33,439 bases of DNA from Firmicutes bacterium UBA4881 (GTDB taxonomy: Bacteria; Bacillota; DTU065), in the NCBI GenBank assembly GCA_002399235.1, contig DHDH01000037.1, forward strand, positions 10,317 to 43,755. The letters are read 5' to 3'. A program made the translations under genes and the position numbers. Below the pieces are notes generated by a model. That model searched no databases and was not told the origin of the DNA. It saw nothing but the letters and a program-made list of their open reading frames with translations. Shown here piece after piece: positions 8,073-15,875 of the stretch (positions are counted from its first letter, which is position 1; each line of letters starts with the position of its first letter).

Positions 8073-8279
8073 TCAACTAATTACCTTATATCCAGCTTTA
8101 ATTACTTTGTCTTTTAGAATATCCCAGGTTACTTTTTTGTCATCAAAAGCAACAAAAGCTTTTCCTTCAGTTACACTAACCTCGACCTTAACTACACCTT
8201 CTACGTCGCTTAGTGCTTTACTAACAGCATTAGCACAACCCATGCAGCGCATACCTTCTATTTTCATGGTTTTTTCCAC
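8073..8279 (-). CDS. HMA-domain metal-binding protein (CopZ-like)
   Basis: A 68-residue single heavy-metal-associated domain with the ferredoxin-like fold of copper chaperones. The metal loop reads GMRCMGCANAV, giving the C-x-x-C pair that binds Cu+ or a similar soft metal; the residue pattern VEGVVKVEVSVTEGKAFVAFD follows the CopZ/Atx1 consensus. The start is a GTG at 8279, 8 nt after AAAGGAGG; an ATG four codons downstream is too far from it. It stands alone, without a P-type ATPase beside it. A sequence identical in its 11-bp core to the PadR palindrome lies in its upstream region, so joint control with padR is possible. Confidence 0.9.
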   Translation of the reverse strand: MEKTMKIEGMRCMGCANAVSKALSDVEGVVKVEVSVTEGKAFVAFDDKKVTWDILKDKVIKAGYKVIS

Positions 8280-8323
8280 TTACAAAGCCTCCTTTAAATA
8301 GGGCATAGCTACCTAACTAACCG

Positions 8324-8334
8324 TAGTATTACTA
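8324..8334. promoter_or_regulatory. Second copy of the PadR-type operator core
   Basis: The 11-bp quasi-palindrome TAGTATTACTA, the same core as at 7968-7978 in the opposite orientation. On the minus strand it overlaps a candidate -10 box (TATAGT) placed 17 nt after TTAAAG, upstream of the HMA gene. Confidence 0.4.
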
Positions 8335-8392
8335 TACCCTAATAATAAGTGAGCTTTAACCTATCCTAAAAAATATCTTTTGTTATCTGTAA

Positions 8393-8424
8393 TAAAAAAA
8401 GGCCTATGACTAAGTCAGAGGCCT
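8393..8424 (-). terminator. Terminator of the aspartate kinase gene
   Basis: A stem of 6 bp, one mismatch and 4 bp (AGGCCT...AGGCCT, 8400-8424, 3-nt loop) followed on the minus strand by seven T residues. Confidence 0.85.
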
Positions 8425-8429
8425 GGAAA

Positions 8430-9644
8430 TCATTTGTCTAGTTCAAAGACATTATGCAAAGTCACAACAGCTTTTTCTACATCGGGTTCAGGAATGACAG
8501 TAGAAATATTAATATCAGAGGTACTAATCATCTCGATATTAATTCCCTTCTCAGCTAATGCATTAAACATCTTAGCTGCTACGCCCGGGTTGGTAATCAT
8601 CCCAGTACCAATAATAGAAACCTTGGCTTTATGATCATCTCTATCTACCGTTTGAGCTGATAGCTCTTGCATCATACCTGTAGCAACATCATGAGCAAGA
8701 GCGGCATCTTCTTTGTTAACGGTGAAAGAAATATCAGCAAGGCCTTCCTTACTGGCGCCTTGAACAATCATATCCACATTAACTCCGGCCTCAGCTAAGC
8801 GAGCAAAGATCTTAGCGGCAACACCCGGAGTGTCCTTCACCTTGGAGATGGTTAGTTTTGATATTTTTGTATCGTGAGCTACACCAACAACAATCTTTCC
8901 TTGCTCCATTAGCTCTCCTCCTCTGACTATTGTACCAGGATTCTCATTAAAACTAGACCGCACATGAATAGGGACATTATACTTTTTACCTAATTCTACA
9001 GCTCTAAGATGCAGAACTTTCGCCCCGAGGCTAGCCATCTCTAGCATCTCTTCATAAGAGATCTCTTTCAATTTTTTAGCCTCTGGAACTAAGCGGGGAT
9101 CAGCAGTATAAACACCATCTACATCAGTATAAATTTCACACATATCTGCTTTCAGTGCTGCTGCTAAAGCTACTGCTGTAGTATCTGAACCACCACGACC
9201 TAAGGTAGTGATATCGTTTTGGCTATTTACACCCTGAAATCCGGCAACAATAACCACTTGTCCTTTAGCTAATTCTGTTAAAATACGTGTCGACGCAACT
9301 TCCGTGATCTTGGCTTTGCGGTGACTATTGTCAGTTTTAATACCTACTTGAGCTGCTGTTAGGGAGATGGCTTTACCACCAAGATCATTAATAGCCATTG
9401 CCAAAAGAGCAATCGATATTTGTTCTCCGGTAGCTAGTAACATGTCTACTTCACGAGCAGTAGGCTTTTTAGCAACTCCTTTGGCTAAAGCCAGGAGTTC
9501 ATCTGTTTTACCTGCTGGCGCTGAGACAACTATAACCATCTGATGGCCTTTACTCTGTGTGTAGAGGATTCTCTCCGCTACATTGCGCACTCTTTGAGCA
9601 TCAGCAACTGACGTTCCACCAAACTTTTGTACAATAATTCCCAA
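8430..9644 (-). CDS. lysC: Aspartate kinase (monofunctional, ACT-regulated)
   Basis: A 404-residue aspartokinase that phosphorylates L-aspartate with ATP, the first step toward lysine, threonine, methionine and diaminopimelate. The N-terminal kinase domain (about 1-240) starts with VQKFGGTSVAD, the family signature, and has GRGGSDTTAVALAAAL for nucleotide and aspartate binding. Two ACT domains follow (about 265-400), the sites of amino-acid feedback; the segments DTPGVAAKIFARLAEAGVNVDMI and TNPGVAAKMFNALAEKGINIEMIST show the duplicated ACT unit. Length fits the class inhibited by lysine and/or threonine. The start is a TTG at 9644, 6-7 nt after GGGAGGTGA. It follows adenosine deaminase by 103 nt with no strong terminator between, so readthrough from the purine operon is possible. 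Confidence 0.96.
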   Translation of the reverse strand: MGIIVQKFGGTSVADAQRVRNVAERILYTQSKGHQMVIVVSAPAGKTDELLALAKGVAKKPTAREVDMLLATGEQISIALLAMAINDLGGKAISLTAAQVGIKTDNSHRKAKITEVASTRILTELAKGQVVIVAGFQGVNSQNDITTLGRGGSDTTAVALAAALKADMCEIYTDVDGVYTADPRLVPEAKKLKEISYEEMLEMASLGAKVLHLRAVELGKKYNVPIHVRSSFNENPGTIVRGGELMEQGKIVVGVAHDTKISKLTISKVKDTPGVAAKIFARLAEAGVNVDMIVQGASKEGLADISFTVNKEDAALAHDVATGMMQELSAQTVDRDDHKAKVSIIGTGMITNPGVAAKMFNALAEKGINIEMISTSDINISTVIPEPDVEKAVVTLHNVFELDK

Positions 9645-9747
9645 GATCAGTCACCTCCCTTGTGATTAATATCTTCCAATTCAAGTTATAGTTTAGAAGT
9701 CCTGCTTTAATTGTGTTTTTTTTAGCATGAATACCGTATCCAAAGTT

Positions 9748-10695
9748 TTACCGTATTACCGTTAAGAGGTGATTTTTAACCTTTTCCTCGACAAAACTCG
9801 CTCTTAGAGCATTCTCAAGTAACTGTTTTCTGGATAATTTGTTTTCAAGTAGTTCTAAAGCTAATTCATATTCGTTCCTTAAAGAAATCTGTGAAGTCTC
9901 TGGATCATCATCATTGATAGTTACTAGGAGCCCTTCTTCCACCATCTCTTTAAGTGGATGTTCTTCTAGTGAATCCACAGCGCCGGTGTGGAGATTACTC
10001 GTCGGACAAACTTCAAAAACCACACCCCGCGCTTTCGCTAGGGTAACCACCTTAGGGTCATCTACCACTCTTATTCCATGGCCTATTCTGGTGGCACCTA
10101 ATTCTAAAATTGCTTCGGCAACATTAGCAGCAATACCTGCTTCACCTGCATGGACAGTGATACCTAAGCCACCTAATTTGGCAATTTCAAAGGCTTTATG
10201 GTGATTATATGCAGGAAAGTTTGCCTCATCACCTGCAATATCAAAGCCCACTACGCCTTGGTTTTTGTATTGTACTGCTAATTTAGCTAATTCAATCGAA
10301 CTCTCTGGGGTGGCATGGCGTAGTGTAGAAATAATTAGCCGAGCAACTGTCCCAAAATCCTTTTCTCCTTTTTGCAACCCCTCTAATACAGCTTCTATCG
10401 TATCTGGTAGTTGCATATCACCTGTTGTATGCAGAGTAGGGCCAAAGCGGACCTCTAGGTAGAGGCAATCATTCTTACTTGCTGTCTCTACACATTCATA
10501 AGCCACTCTAGTGATATTCGCTCGTTTTTGGGTAAGGGGATAACCATAAGCTATCTTATCTAAAAACTCTTTTAATGATGAGCAGTTTTTTGTAACTGTT
10601 AGCTTCTCCTTAGCATCCTCACCCATCAACTCGTAAAAAGTAGCTGGCCTAATACTACCCTCTAAATGAGTGTGTAAGCTAACTGTGCAGTTCAT
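9748..10695 (-). CDS. add: Adenosine deaminase
   Basis: A 315-residue metal-dependent deaminase that turns adenosine (and deoxyadenosine) into inosine and ammonia. The TIM-barrel family motifs are in order: LHTHLEGS (Zn ligands His8 and His10), VHAGEAG (third His and the base-recognising Glu region), RIGHG (His near the reactive water), CPTSNLHTG and NDDDPETS (catalytic metal Asp). The segment GFDIAGDEANFP is also typical. No signal peptide, so cytoplasmic. Its ATG overlaps the stop of the V4R gene in ATGA, which implies translational coupling. It is the last gene of the salvage operon and feeds inosine to the phosphorylase encoded first. Methylthioadenosine or other 6-aminopurine nucleosides could also be substrates. 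Confidence 0.94.
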   Translation of the reverse strand: MNCTVSLHTHLEGSIRPATFYELMGEDAKEKLTVTKNCSSLKEFLDKIAYGYPLTQKRANITRVAYECVETASKNDCLYLEVRFGPTLHTTGDMQLPDTIEAVLEGLQKGEKDFGTVARLIISTLRHATPESSIELAKLAVQYKNQGVVGFDIAGDEANFPAYNHHKAFEIAKLGGLGITVHAGEAGIAANVAEAILELGATRIGHGIRVVDDPKVVTLAKARGVVFEVCPTSNLHTGAVDSLEEHPLKEMVEEGLLVTINDDDPETSQISLRNEYELALELLENKLSRKQLLENALRASFVEEKVKNHLLTVIR

Positions 10696-11312
10696 TTAGT
10701 ATCGCTCCCTAAGATACTGGGTTCATCGAAAACCCGGATATGAAACTCACAATAAGGATCGCCATTGGCACAACATTTTTCTTCTTCTACTTCTACCCTT
10801 TTACCCAGTTTAACTTCAAAAGCACCAGCAGCTGTTCCCGATTCATAAATACAAAGTTTGAGCCCTATGTTAGGTAAACCATAGCAATCGGCACATTCAT
10901 AGGTTCTGTAAACAGCTTCGTTCTCCTTAACCCAAACTATCTCCTGCCGGCCATATTTATGTTCAGGTGCTATCCGTACATTGCTTTTTAAGAGTTCTTC
11001 TAGTGTATTGCCTGTTATTCTCGGTGCAATATAAGCAGCACCAATAACCTTCCCCACCTGGTAAGCAAGGGGTAAGAGCTCGGGAAATAGAGTGAACATA
11101 AAAGTTTGTCGATCTCTTAGATAAAGGATCTGCATTTCATTACCAAAAGTAGGTCGGATATTAACGCCTTGATCCAAACACTGATAATGTTCGTCGATTG
11201 CTTGTAAAAGTTTATTCTGTTCAGCCATCTTTTTAACTAGATCAGGGAAAGCGGGCAAAGAAGCTTCGCCAGCTAGTTTAACTAATTCTTTTAATTGATC
11301 ATAATTAGACAT
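10692..11312 (-). CDS. V4R-domain (4-vinyl reductase-like) protein
   Basis: A 206-residue soluble protein whose C-terminal ~130 residues form a V4R domain (PF02830), a predicted small-molecule-binding fold found in BchJ, in XylR/DmpR-type sensors and in archaeal proteins. Cysteine pairs are visible as YECADCYG, LCIYESGTAAGAFE and EEKCCANGDPYCEFHI, the metal-binding and G-x-x-x-G features of the family. The start is the ATG at 11312, 4 nt after GAGGTGACACCC; it overlaps the nupQ stop by 8 nt, and its own stop overlaps the adenosine deaminase start in ATGA. This tight coupling inside a purine uptake operon suggests it handles or senses a purine-related ligand, which is inference; I know of no established role. 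Confidence 0.85.
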   Translation of the reverse strand: MSNYDQLKELVKLAGEASLPAFPDLVKKMAEQNKLLQAIDEHYQCLDQGVNIRPTFGNEMQILYLRDRQTFMFTLFPELLPLAYQVGKVIGAAYIAPRITGNTLEELLKSNVRIAPEHKYGRQEIVWVKENEAVYRTYECADCYGLPNIGLKLCIYESGTAAGAFEVKLGKRVEVEEEKCCANGDPYCEFHIRVFDEPSILGSDTK

Positions 11313-12258
11313 GGGTGTCACCTCGATCAAAATGTTCACCTAAAGCCTTAGGTGCTTCAACTTTACGTACTAAACCACCTAAGACAAATATAGTTACAAC
11401 ATAAGGAATCATCTGGACAAACTGAGTTGGCCACCCATAGAGTTGTAAATTCATCTCTACTGCATTAGCAAAGCCAAAGAGTAAAGAAGAGAGTACTACA
11501 CCCACAGGGTTCCAGTTGCCTAATATATTGGCTGCTAGCGCAATATAGCCGCGTCCGCTCACCATATTACGTCCGAAAAGGCTAAGTTCGCCTAAGGAGA
11601 GATACGCTCCGCCTAAAGCGGCTAGCATGCCCCCTGCGATAACAGCAATATATTTATAGGTATTTACAGGTATTCCCAAACTGTCTACGGCTGCGGGGTT
11701 TTCTCCTATGGCTCTTAATCTTAAACCCCACTTAGTTCTATAAAATAAGAACCAACTAATTACCATTAAAATAATTAAGAGATAGAAAAAGGGCGATTGG
11801 CGAAAAAAGATTTCACCTAAAACAGGAATATCACTTAAAAAGGGAATGTTCACTGGATAAATACCTTCCACATCAGCTGATTTCCCTCTATTGCCCCAGA
11901 TAGCGACTAATAACACTGATGTTAAGCCTAGGGAGAGTAAATTAAGTGCAACCCCAGCCACCACGTGGTTGGCCTTATAACGTAAAGTAACTAAGGCTAG
12001 TAGAAAAGCTAATACACCGCCACTAATTACAGCTAGTAAAACACCTAACCAAGCATTGCCTGTGAGGTAAGAACCAAGAACACCAAAGAACGCACCCACT
12101 AGCATTAAGCCTTCCAAGCCTAGGTTAACTACACCTGCTCTTTCGCTGTAAACAGCTCCCATAGCTGCTAACCCTAAAGGAGTTGCCATGCGTAGAGTGC
12201 TAGCTAAAAGAGCCATCGTTAAGAAAAAGGCTTCACTGTTTAGTATTTGTTCTAGCAC
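11305..12258 (-). CDS. nupQ: Purine nucleoside ABC transporter permease, NupQ-like
   Basis: A 317-residue integral membrane permease of the BPD_transp_2 family (YufQ/NupQ), one half of the importer channel. About eight to nine hydrophobic helices are visible. The family landmark AGVVNLGLEGLMLVGAFFGV lies in the N-terminal third, and KWGLRLRAIGENPAAVDSLGI is the cytoplasmic loop that contacts the ATPase. Start is a GTG at 12258, 8 nt after AAAGGAGG, inside the end of nupP (26-nt overlap). Works with NupP, the double ATPase and the BMP binding protein of the same operon. Substrate range (guanosine, inosine, adenosine and others) is inferred from the family and neighbours. Confidence 0.94.
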   Translation of the reverse strand: MLEQILNSEAFFLTMALLASTLRMATPLGLAAMGAVYSERAGVVNLGLEGLMLVGAFFGVLGSYLTGNAWLGVLLAVISGGVLAFLLALVTLRYKANHVVAGVALNLLSLGLTSVLLVAIWGNRGKSADVEGIYPVNIPFLSDIPVLGEIFFRQSPFFYLLIILMVISWFLFYRTKWGLRLRAIGENPAAVDSLGIPVNTYKYIAVIAGGMLAALGGAYLSLGELSLFGRNMVSGRGYIALAANILGNWNPVGVVLSSLLFGFANAVEMNLQLYGWPTQFVQMIPYVVTIFVLGGLVRKVEAPKALGEHFDRGDTHV

Positions 12259-13276
12259 TTTTTAGGCCTCCTTTAAGAAACTTTAAAATATTTGGCGCTG
12301 CTATAAATAGGATAATAGCAGCTTGAATAATCAAGACAAAGTCTACCGGGATCTTAGTCGTTCGATCAAGGACCATACCCCCGGCTCGAAGTAGACCAAA
12401 TAATAAAGCAGCAAATAAAACACCAATTGGACTATTACCACCCAAAATCGCTACGGCAATACCATCAAAGCCATATCCAGGTGAAAAGCCATCAATAAAT
12501 CTGGAGTGAAGGCCTAAAACCTGTCCAGCACCTCCTAAGCCAGCTAAGGCTCCAGAAATGAATAGAGCTACAAAGGTCATACCTGCTACATTTATTCCTG
12601 CAGTTGCTGCCGCTCTGGGATTAGCACCCACAATTCTGACTTCATAACCAAGTTTTGTTCTATAGAGAACTACCCAAATTATAATTATTAAACCTAAACC
12701 AACTAAAAGTGCTGTAGATAGTTGAGTACCTGTGCCTATTCTGTTTAAGGCCGCACTAGCATGCACTTCTGGTGTCTGAGCTACTGGGCCTGGTGCTTTA
12801 AAAACATAGTTGGCGAGATAACTACACAGTAAGATACCGATACTGTTTAACATAATTGTAATAATGACTTCGTTAGCTTCAGCTTTTACCTTTAACCACG
12901 CAGCGATGGAAGCCCACAAACCTCCAAAGATAGCCCCTCCGAGTAAAGCTAAGAATAAATGGAAGAAATGAGGTAATGGTGGAATAAAAGCGCCAATTAC
13001 CGCTGCCGCCATAGCACCCAAGTAGAGCTGACCTTCAGCGCCAATGTTAAAAACGCCACAATTATTCGCAAAAGCCACTGCTAGGCCAGTAAATATTAGT
13101 GGTGTAGCTTGAACTAAACTTAACGCTATCCCATCCCAGTTGCTAATAGCACCCCAGATCATAGCTTTGTAGGCAGTAAGCGGGGAATAACCACTAAAGT
13201 AAAGAACAAGACCAGCAGTAAAAAGAGCGAGAAATAATCTAAGTACTAAGCTACCTACCTTTTGCCAAAGTTTCAT
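12233..13276 (-). CDS. nupP: Purine nucleoside ABC transporter permease, NupP-like
   Basis: A 347-residue membrane permease of the BPD_transp_2 family (YufP/NupP), the partner of NupQ in the channel. The N-terminus is a hydrophobic helix, followed by the family signature ANNCGVFNIGAEGQLYLGA and, later, the ATPase-contact loop KLGYEVRIVGANPRAAATAGI. Its ATG overlaps the ATPase stop codon in ATGA, so the two are translationally coupled. The separation into two different permeases of about 350 and 315 residues is characteristic of BMP-type nucleoside importers, as opposed to single-permease sugar systems. Nothing looks truncated. Confidence 0.94.
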   Translation of the reverse strand: MKLWQKVGSLVLRLFLALFTAGLVLYFSGYSPLTAYKAMIWGAISNWDGIALSLVQATPLIFTGLAVAFANNCGVFNIGAEGQLYLGAMAAAVIGAFIPPLPHFFHLFLALLGGAIFGGLWASIAAWLKVKAEANEVIITIMLNSIGILLCSYLANYVFKAPGPVAQTPEVHASAALNRIGTGTQLSTALLVGLGLIIIIWVVLYRTKLGYEVRIVGANPRAAATAGINVAGMTFVALFISGALAGLGGAGQVLGLHSRFIDGFSPGYGFDGIAVAILGGNSPIGVLFAALLFGLLRAGGMVLDRTTKIPVDFVLIIQAAIILFIAAPNILKFLKGGLKSARTNTKQ

Positions 13277-14781
13277 GATAACACCACCTCGCGATTTACC
13301 AGATCTCCACCTGCCATATAAATACCTAGTGCTTCCTCAGTAAAGTCACTGGTATTCCCTTCCATAACAATTTTCCCTTCGTATAAAACAGCGATGCGGT
13401 CGCTTAATTGTCTGACCTCGTCTAAGTCAGCTGATACCAATAAAATAGCTTTACCTTTTTTCCTTAACTGTAAAATCTCATTATGCAGATACTCAATTGC
13501 GCCTACATCAACACCACGAGTTGGATGTGCTATAATCAACACTTCCGGATCATGATAAAAAACACGGCCAACCAGAAGCTTTTGAGCATTGCCTCCAGAG
13601 AGTGAAGAAGTTTTCGAGAAAATATTTTCTACTTTAACCTGGTAGTTACTAACTATCTGACGGCTAGCAACATAGATCTTTTGCATATTTAAGATACCAT
13701 TTTTCTGATAACGATCTTGGTATCCTAAAACACTATTTTGCCAAATGGAAAAACCATTCACCAAGCCACGGTCGTTTCTATCTTCCGCGATAAATCCTAA
13801 ACCAATTTTTAATCTCTCTTTGACCGCCTTTTGGGTTACATCAGTATTATTAAGATAAATACTCCCACTAGTTGCTGTTTCCAAACCTAAAAGTGTCTCC
13901 AGTAACTCAGTCTGACCGTTACCTTCTACACCTGCAATCCCTAAGATTTGGCCTTGTTGGACCTGAAGGTTAATCTTTTTAAGCTTCTTACCAAGGGTTA
14001 GATCTTTAGTCTCTAAAAGCACCCGGCCCTTATTAACATCTTCTTTAACTGCTTCTAAGATGACACTGCGACCAACCATCATTTGAGCAAGAATCTCAGG
14101 TGTTGCTTCGGAGGCGGCAATTATACCTTGGGTTTTACCATTTCTTAAGACAGTGACATTATCAGCTACAGCCATTGTTTCTTTAAGCTTATGTGTAATG
14201 ATAATAATCGTTTTACCATTTTCTTTTAACGCTTTAAGTACCTTAAATAATTCCTTGACTTCCTGAGGTGTTAAAACTGCAGTTGGCTCATCAAGGATTA
14301 ACAAATCTGCTCCTCTGTATAGGGCCTTTAAGATCTCTACTCTTTGTTTTTCACCGACAGGTATGTCTGCAACCCGCATATCAGGTCGGACTTTTAAACC
14401 TAGCTGTTCGCTAAGTTGCATTACTTTCTTTCTGGCCTCTTTATAAGAAAGTACGCCTAATTTAGTTTCTTCTTGGCCAAGGATAATGTTTTCTGTGACA
14501 CTGAGATTGGGGATCAACATAAAGTGTTGGAAGACCATGTTAATACCAAGGTTCATAGCTTCCTTAGGTGAATTTATAACTACTTTATTACCATTTATAA
14601 ATATCTCACCTTGGTTTGGTTCGTACATGCCATAAAGAATCTTCATTAAGGTAGTTTTGCCCGCGCCGTTTTCGCCTAATAAAGAATGTATTTCGCCTTT
14701 TTTTACTACAAGATCAGCTTGATCTAATGCTCTGGTTGAACCAAAATCCTTAATAATACCTTTCATTCTCAGAGCTTCCAC
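13273..14781 (-). CDS. nupO: Purine nucleoside ABC transporter ATPase, NupO-like
   Basis: A 502-residue double ATPase of the sugar/nucleoside importer type. The first domain (about 1-240) is complete: Walker A GENGAGKTT, signature PVGEKQRVE, Walker B LLILDEPTA and the switch His in ITHK. The second domain (about 250-500) is degenerate in its Walker A (GVEGNGQTE, no Lys) and Walker B (AHPTRG in place of DEPT), but keeps LSGGNAQKL; this asymmetry is normal for the RbsA/NupO class. The start is taken as the GTG at 14781, 8 nt after GGGAGG; an in-frame GTG at 14790 overlaps the binding site. A strong hairpin separates it from the binding protein gene. Confidence 0.94.
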   Translation of the reverse strand: MEALRMKGIIKDFGSTRALDQADLVVKKGEIHSLLGENGAGKTTLMKILYGMYEPNQGEIFINGNKVVINSPKEAMNLGINMVFQHFMLIPNLSVTENIILGQEETKLGVLSYKEARKKVMQLSEQLGLKVRPDMRVADIPVGEKQRVEILKALYRGADLLILDEPTAVLTPQEVKELFKVLKALKENGKTIIIITHKLKETMAVADNVTVLRNGKTQGIIAASEATPEILAQMMVGRSVILEAVKEDVNKGRVLLETKDLTLGKKLKKINLQVQQGQILGIAGVEGNGQTELLETLLGLETATSGSIYLNNTDVTQKAVKERLKIGLGFIAEDRNDRGLVNGFSIWQNSVLGYQDRYQKNGILNMQKIYVASRQIVSNYQVKVENIFSKTSSLSGGNAQKLLVGRVFYHDPEVLIIAHPTRGVDVGAIEYLHNEILQLRKKGKAILLVSADLDEVRQLSDRIAVLYEGKIVMEGNTSDFTEEALGIYMAGGDLVNREVVLS

Positions 14782-14795
14782 TGATACCACCTCCC

Positions 14796-14827
14796 ACCAA
14801 AAAGAGGGCGGCCAAGCCGCCCTCTTT
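14796..14827 (-). terminator. Intra-operon attenuator between binding protein and ATPase
   Basis: A perfect 12-bp GC-rich stem (14801-14812 with 14816-14827, 3-nt loop) followed on the minus strand by TTTTT. It directly follows the binding protein stop codon and precedes the ATPase ribosome binding site, the usual arrangement for making more binding protein than membrane complex. Confidence 0.8.
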
Positions 14828-14829
14828 AA

Positions 14830-15861
14830 TTATCTCTTAACAGTCTTTAAGAAGGCATCAACATCTTCAAGTTTTTCTGGTACTACAATCTCACCAGCAA
14901 TAATCTTAGCTCTTAGAGCTTCTACCTTGTCGATCATAGCCTTAGAAATTTTCAAATTGCTTTGTTCAACTGTGAAGTCAACAGCTTTCTCTTTGAGGCC
15001 TAGATTGTAAATGCCACCCTTCCATTGACCTTTAACAGCTGCTTCAATCTGATCAAAAATAACGTTGTCCATTCTTCTTACAGCAGAAAAGAGGATGTTA
15101 TTAGGCTCGATATAGTTTTGGTTAGTATCGGTACCAATAGCATATTTGTTAACTTGCTTAGCAGCCTTAAATACACCAAGTCCAGAACCGCCAGCTGCTT
15201 GATAAACAATATCAGCACCACGATTGTACATGTTAAGTGCTAATTCTTTAGCTTTGGCAGGGTCATTCCAAGCACCGACATAGGCAATGTAAACATCAGC
15301 CTTAGGATTAATATATTTAGCACCAGCAGCATAACCAGCTACTAAAGAATTAATGAGAGGAATGTCCATACCACCAACAACGCCAATTTTGGCTGGGGAA
15401 TTCATCTGTTTGAAATCTTTGGTATCTACGGTGAGCATAGAAGCCAAAGCACCGACTAAGAAGGTCTTTTCATGGTTCTTAAAGCTAATAGCAGCAACGT
15501 TGTCTGCTGTAACTTCATTACTATCGATAATAACAAATTTCTGCTTAGGATACTCAGCGGACACTTTCTTCATTGCATCAGCTTGGTCAAAGCCAAAACA
15601 GATGATTAGATCATATTTACCGCTTTGAGCAAAAGCTCTTTGATGACTCTCAAATTCTGCAACAGATTGAGGCTCTACATAATCAAAAGCGATACCTAGT
15701 TCTTTCTCAGCTTTCTTAACGCCTTCAAAACCTGAGTCGTTAAAGGATCTATCACCTAGTCCACCAGTTGCAAAAACGACACCCACTTTAAGCTGAGCTA
15801 GAGCACCGACAGCAACAAGACTAACTACCAGCAAAATTAAAAGCAATTTTTTGTTAAACAT
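14830..15861 (-). CDS. nupN: BMP-family purine nucleoside-binding protein
   Basis: A 343-residue extracytoplasmic binding protein of the BMP/PnrA/NupN family that captures purine nucleosides for the importer. An N-terminal hydrophobic stretch (residues 6-22) ends in VGALAQ, a signal-peptidase-I style site. There is no lipobox cysteine, although the Gram-positive relatives are lipoproteins. The mature part starts with KVGVVFATGGLGDRSFNDSGFEG, the family hallmark for ligand binding, followed by DLIICFGFDQADAMK, GALASML and QAAGGSGLGVFKAAKQ. Start at 15861 after AAGGAGG, 14 nt beyond the phosphorylase stop. An attenuator hairpin follows it. Confidence 0.94.
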   Translation of the reverse strand: MFNKKLLLILLVVSLVAVGALAQLKVGVVFATGGLGDRSFNDSGFEGVKKAEKELGIAFDYVEPQSVAEFESHQRAFAQSGKYDLIICFGFDQADAMKKVSAEYPKQKFVIIDSNEVTADNVAAISFKNHEKTFLVGALASMLTVDTKDFKQMNSPAKIGVVGGMDIPLINSLVAGYAAGAKYINPKADVYIAYVGAWNDPAKAKELALNMYNRGADIVYQAAGGSGLGVFKAAKQVNKYAIGTDTNQNYIEPNNILFSAVRRMDNVIFDQIEAAVKGQWKGGIYNLGLKEKAVDFTVEQSNLKISKAMIDKVEALRAKIIAGEIVVPEKLEDVDAFLKTVKR

Positions 15862-15875
15862 TCTTAGTTACCTCC

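Noticed and set aside
9645..9747. Lysine riboswitch or T-box in front of aspartate kinase.
   Set aside because: Only 103 bases lie before the gene and no aptamer motif or terminator hairpin is present.
9839..10204. A long plus-strand open frame opposite adenosine deaminase, and similar ones opposite the HAAS, BMP and amidase genes.
   Set aside because: They lack ribosome binding sites and recognisable domains, and they mirror clear genes on the other strand.
13273..14781. Degenerate Walker motifs in the second half of the nucleoside importer ATPase, considered as damage.
   Set aside because: A degenerate second site is normal in the RbsA/NupO double-ATPase class.
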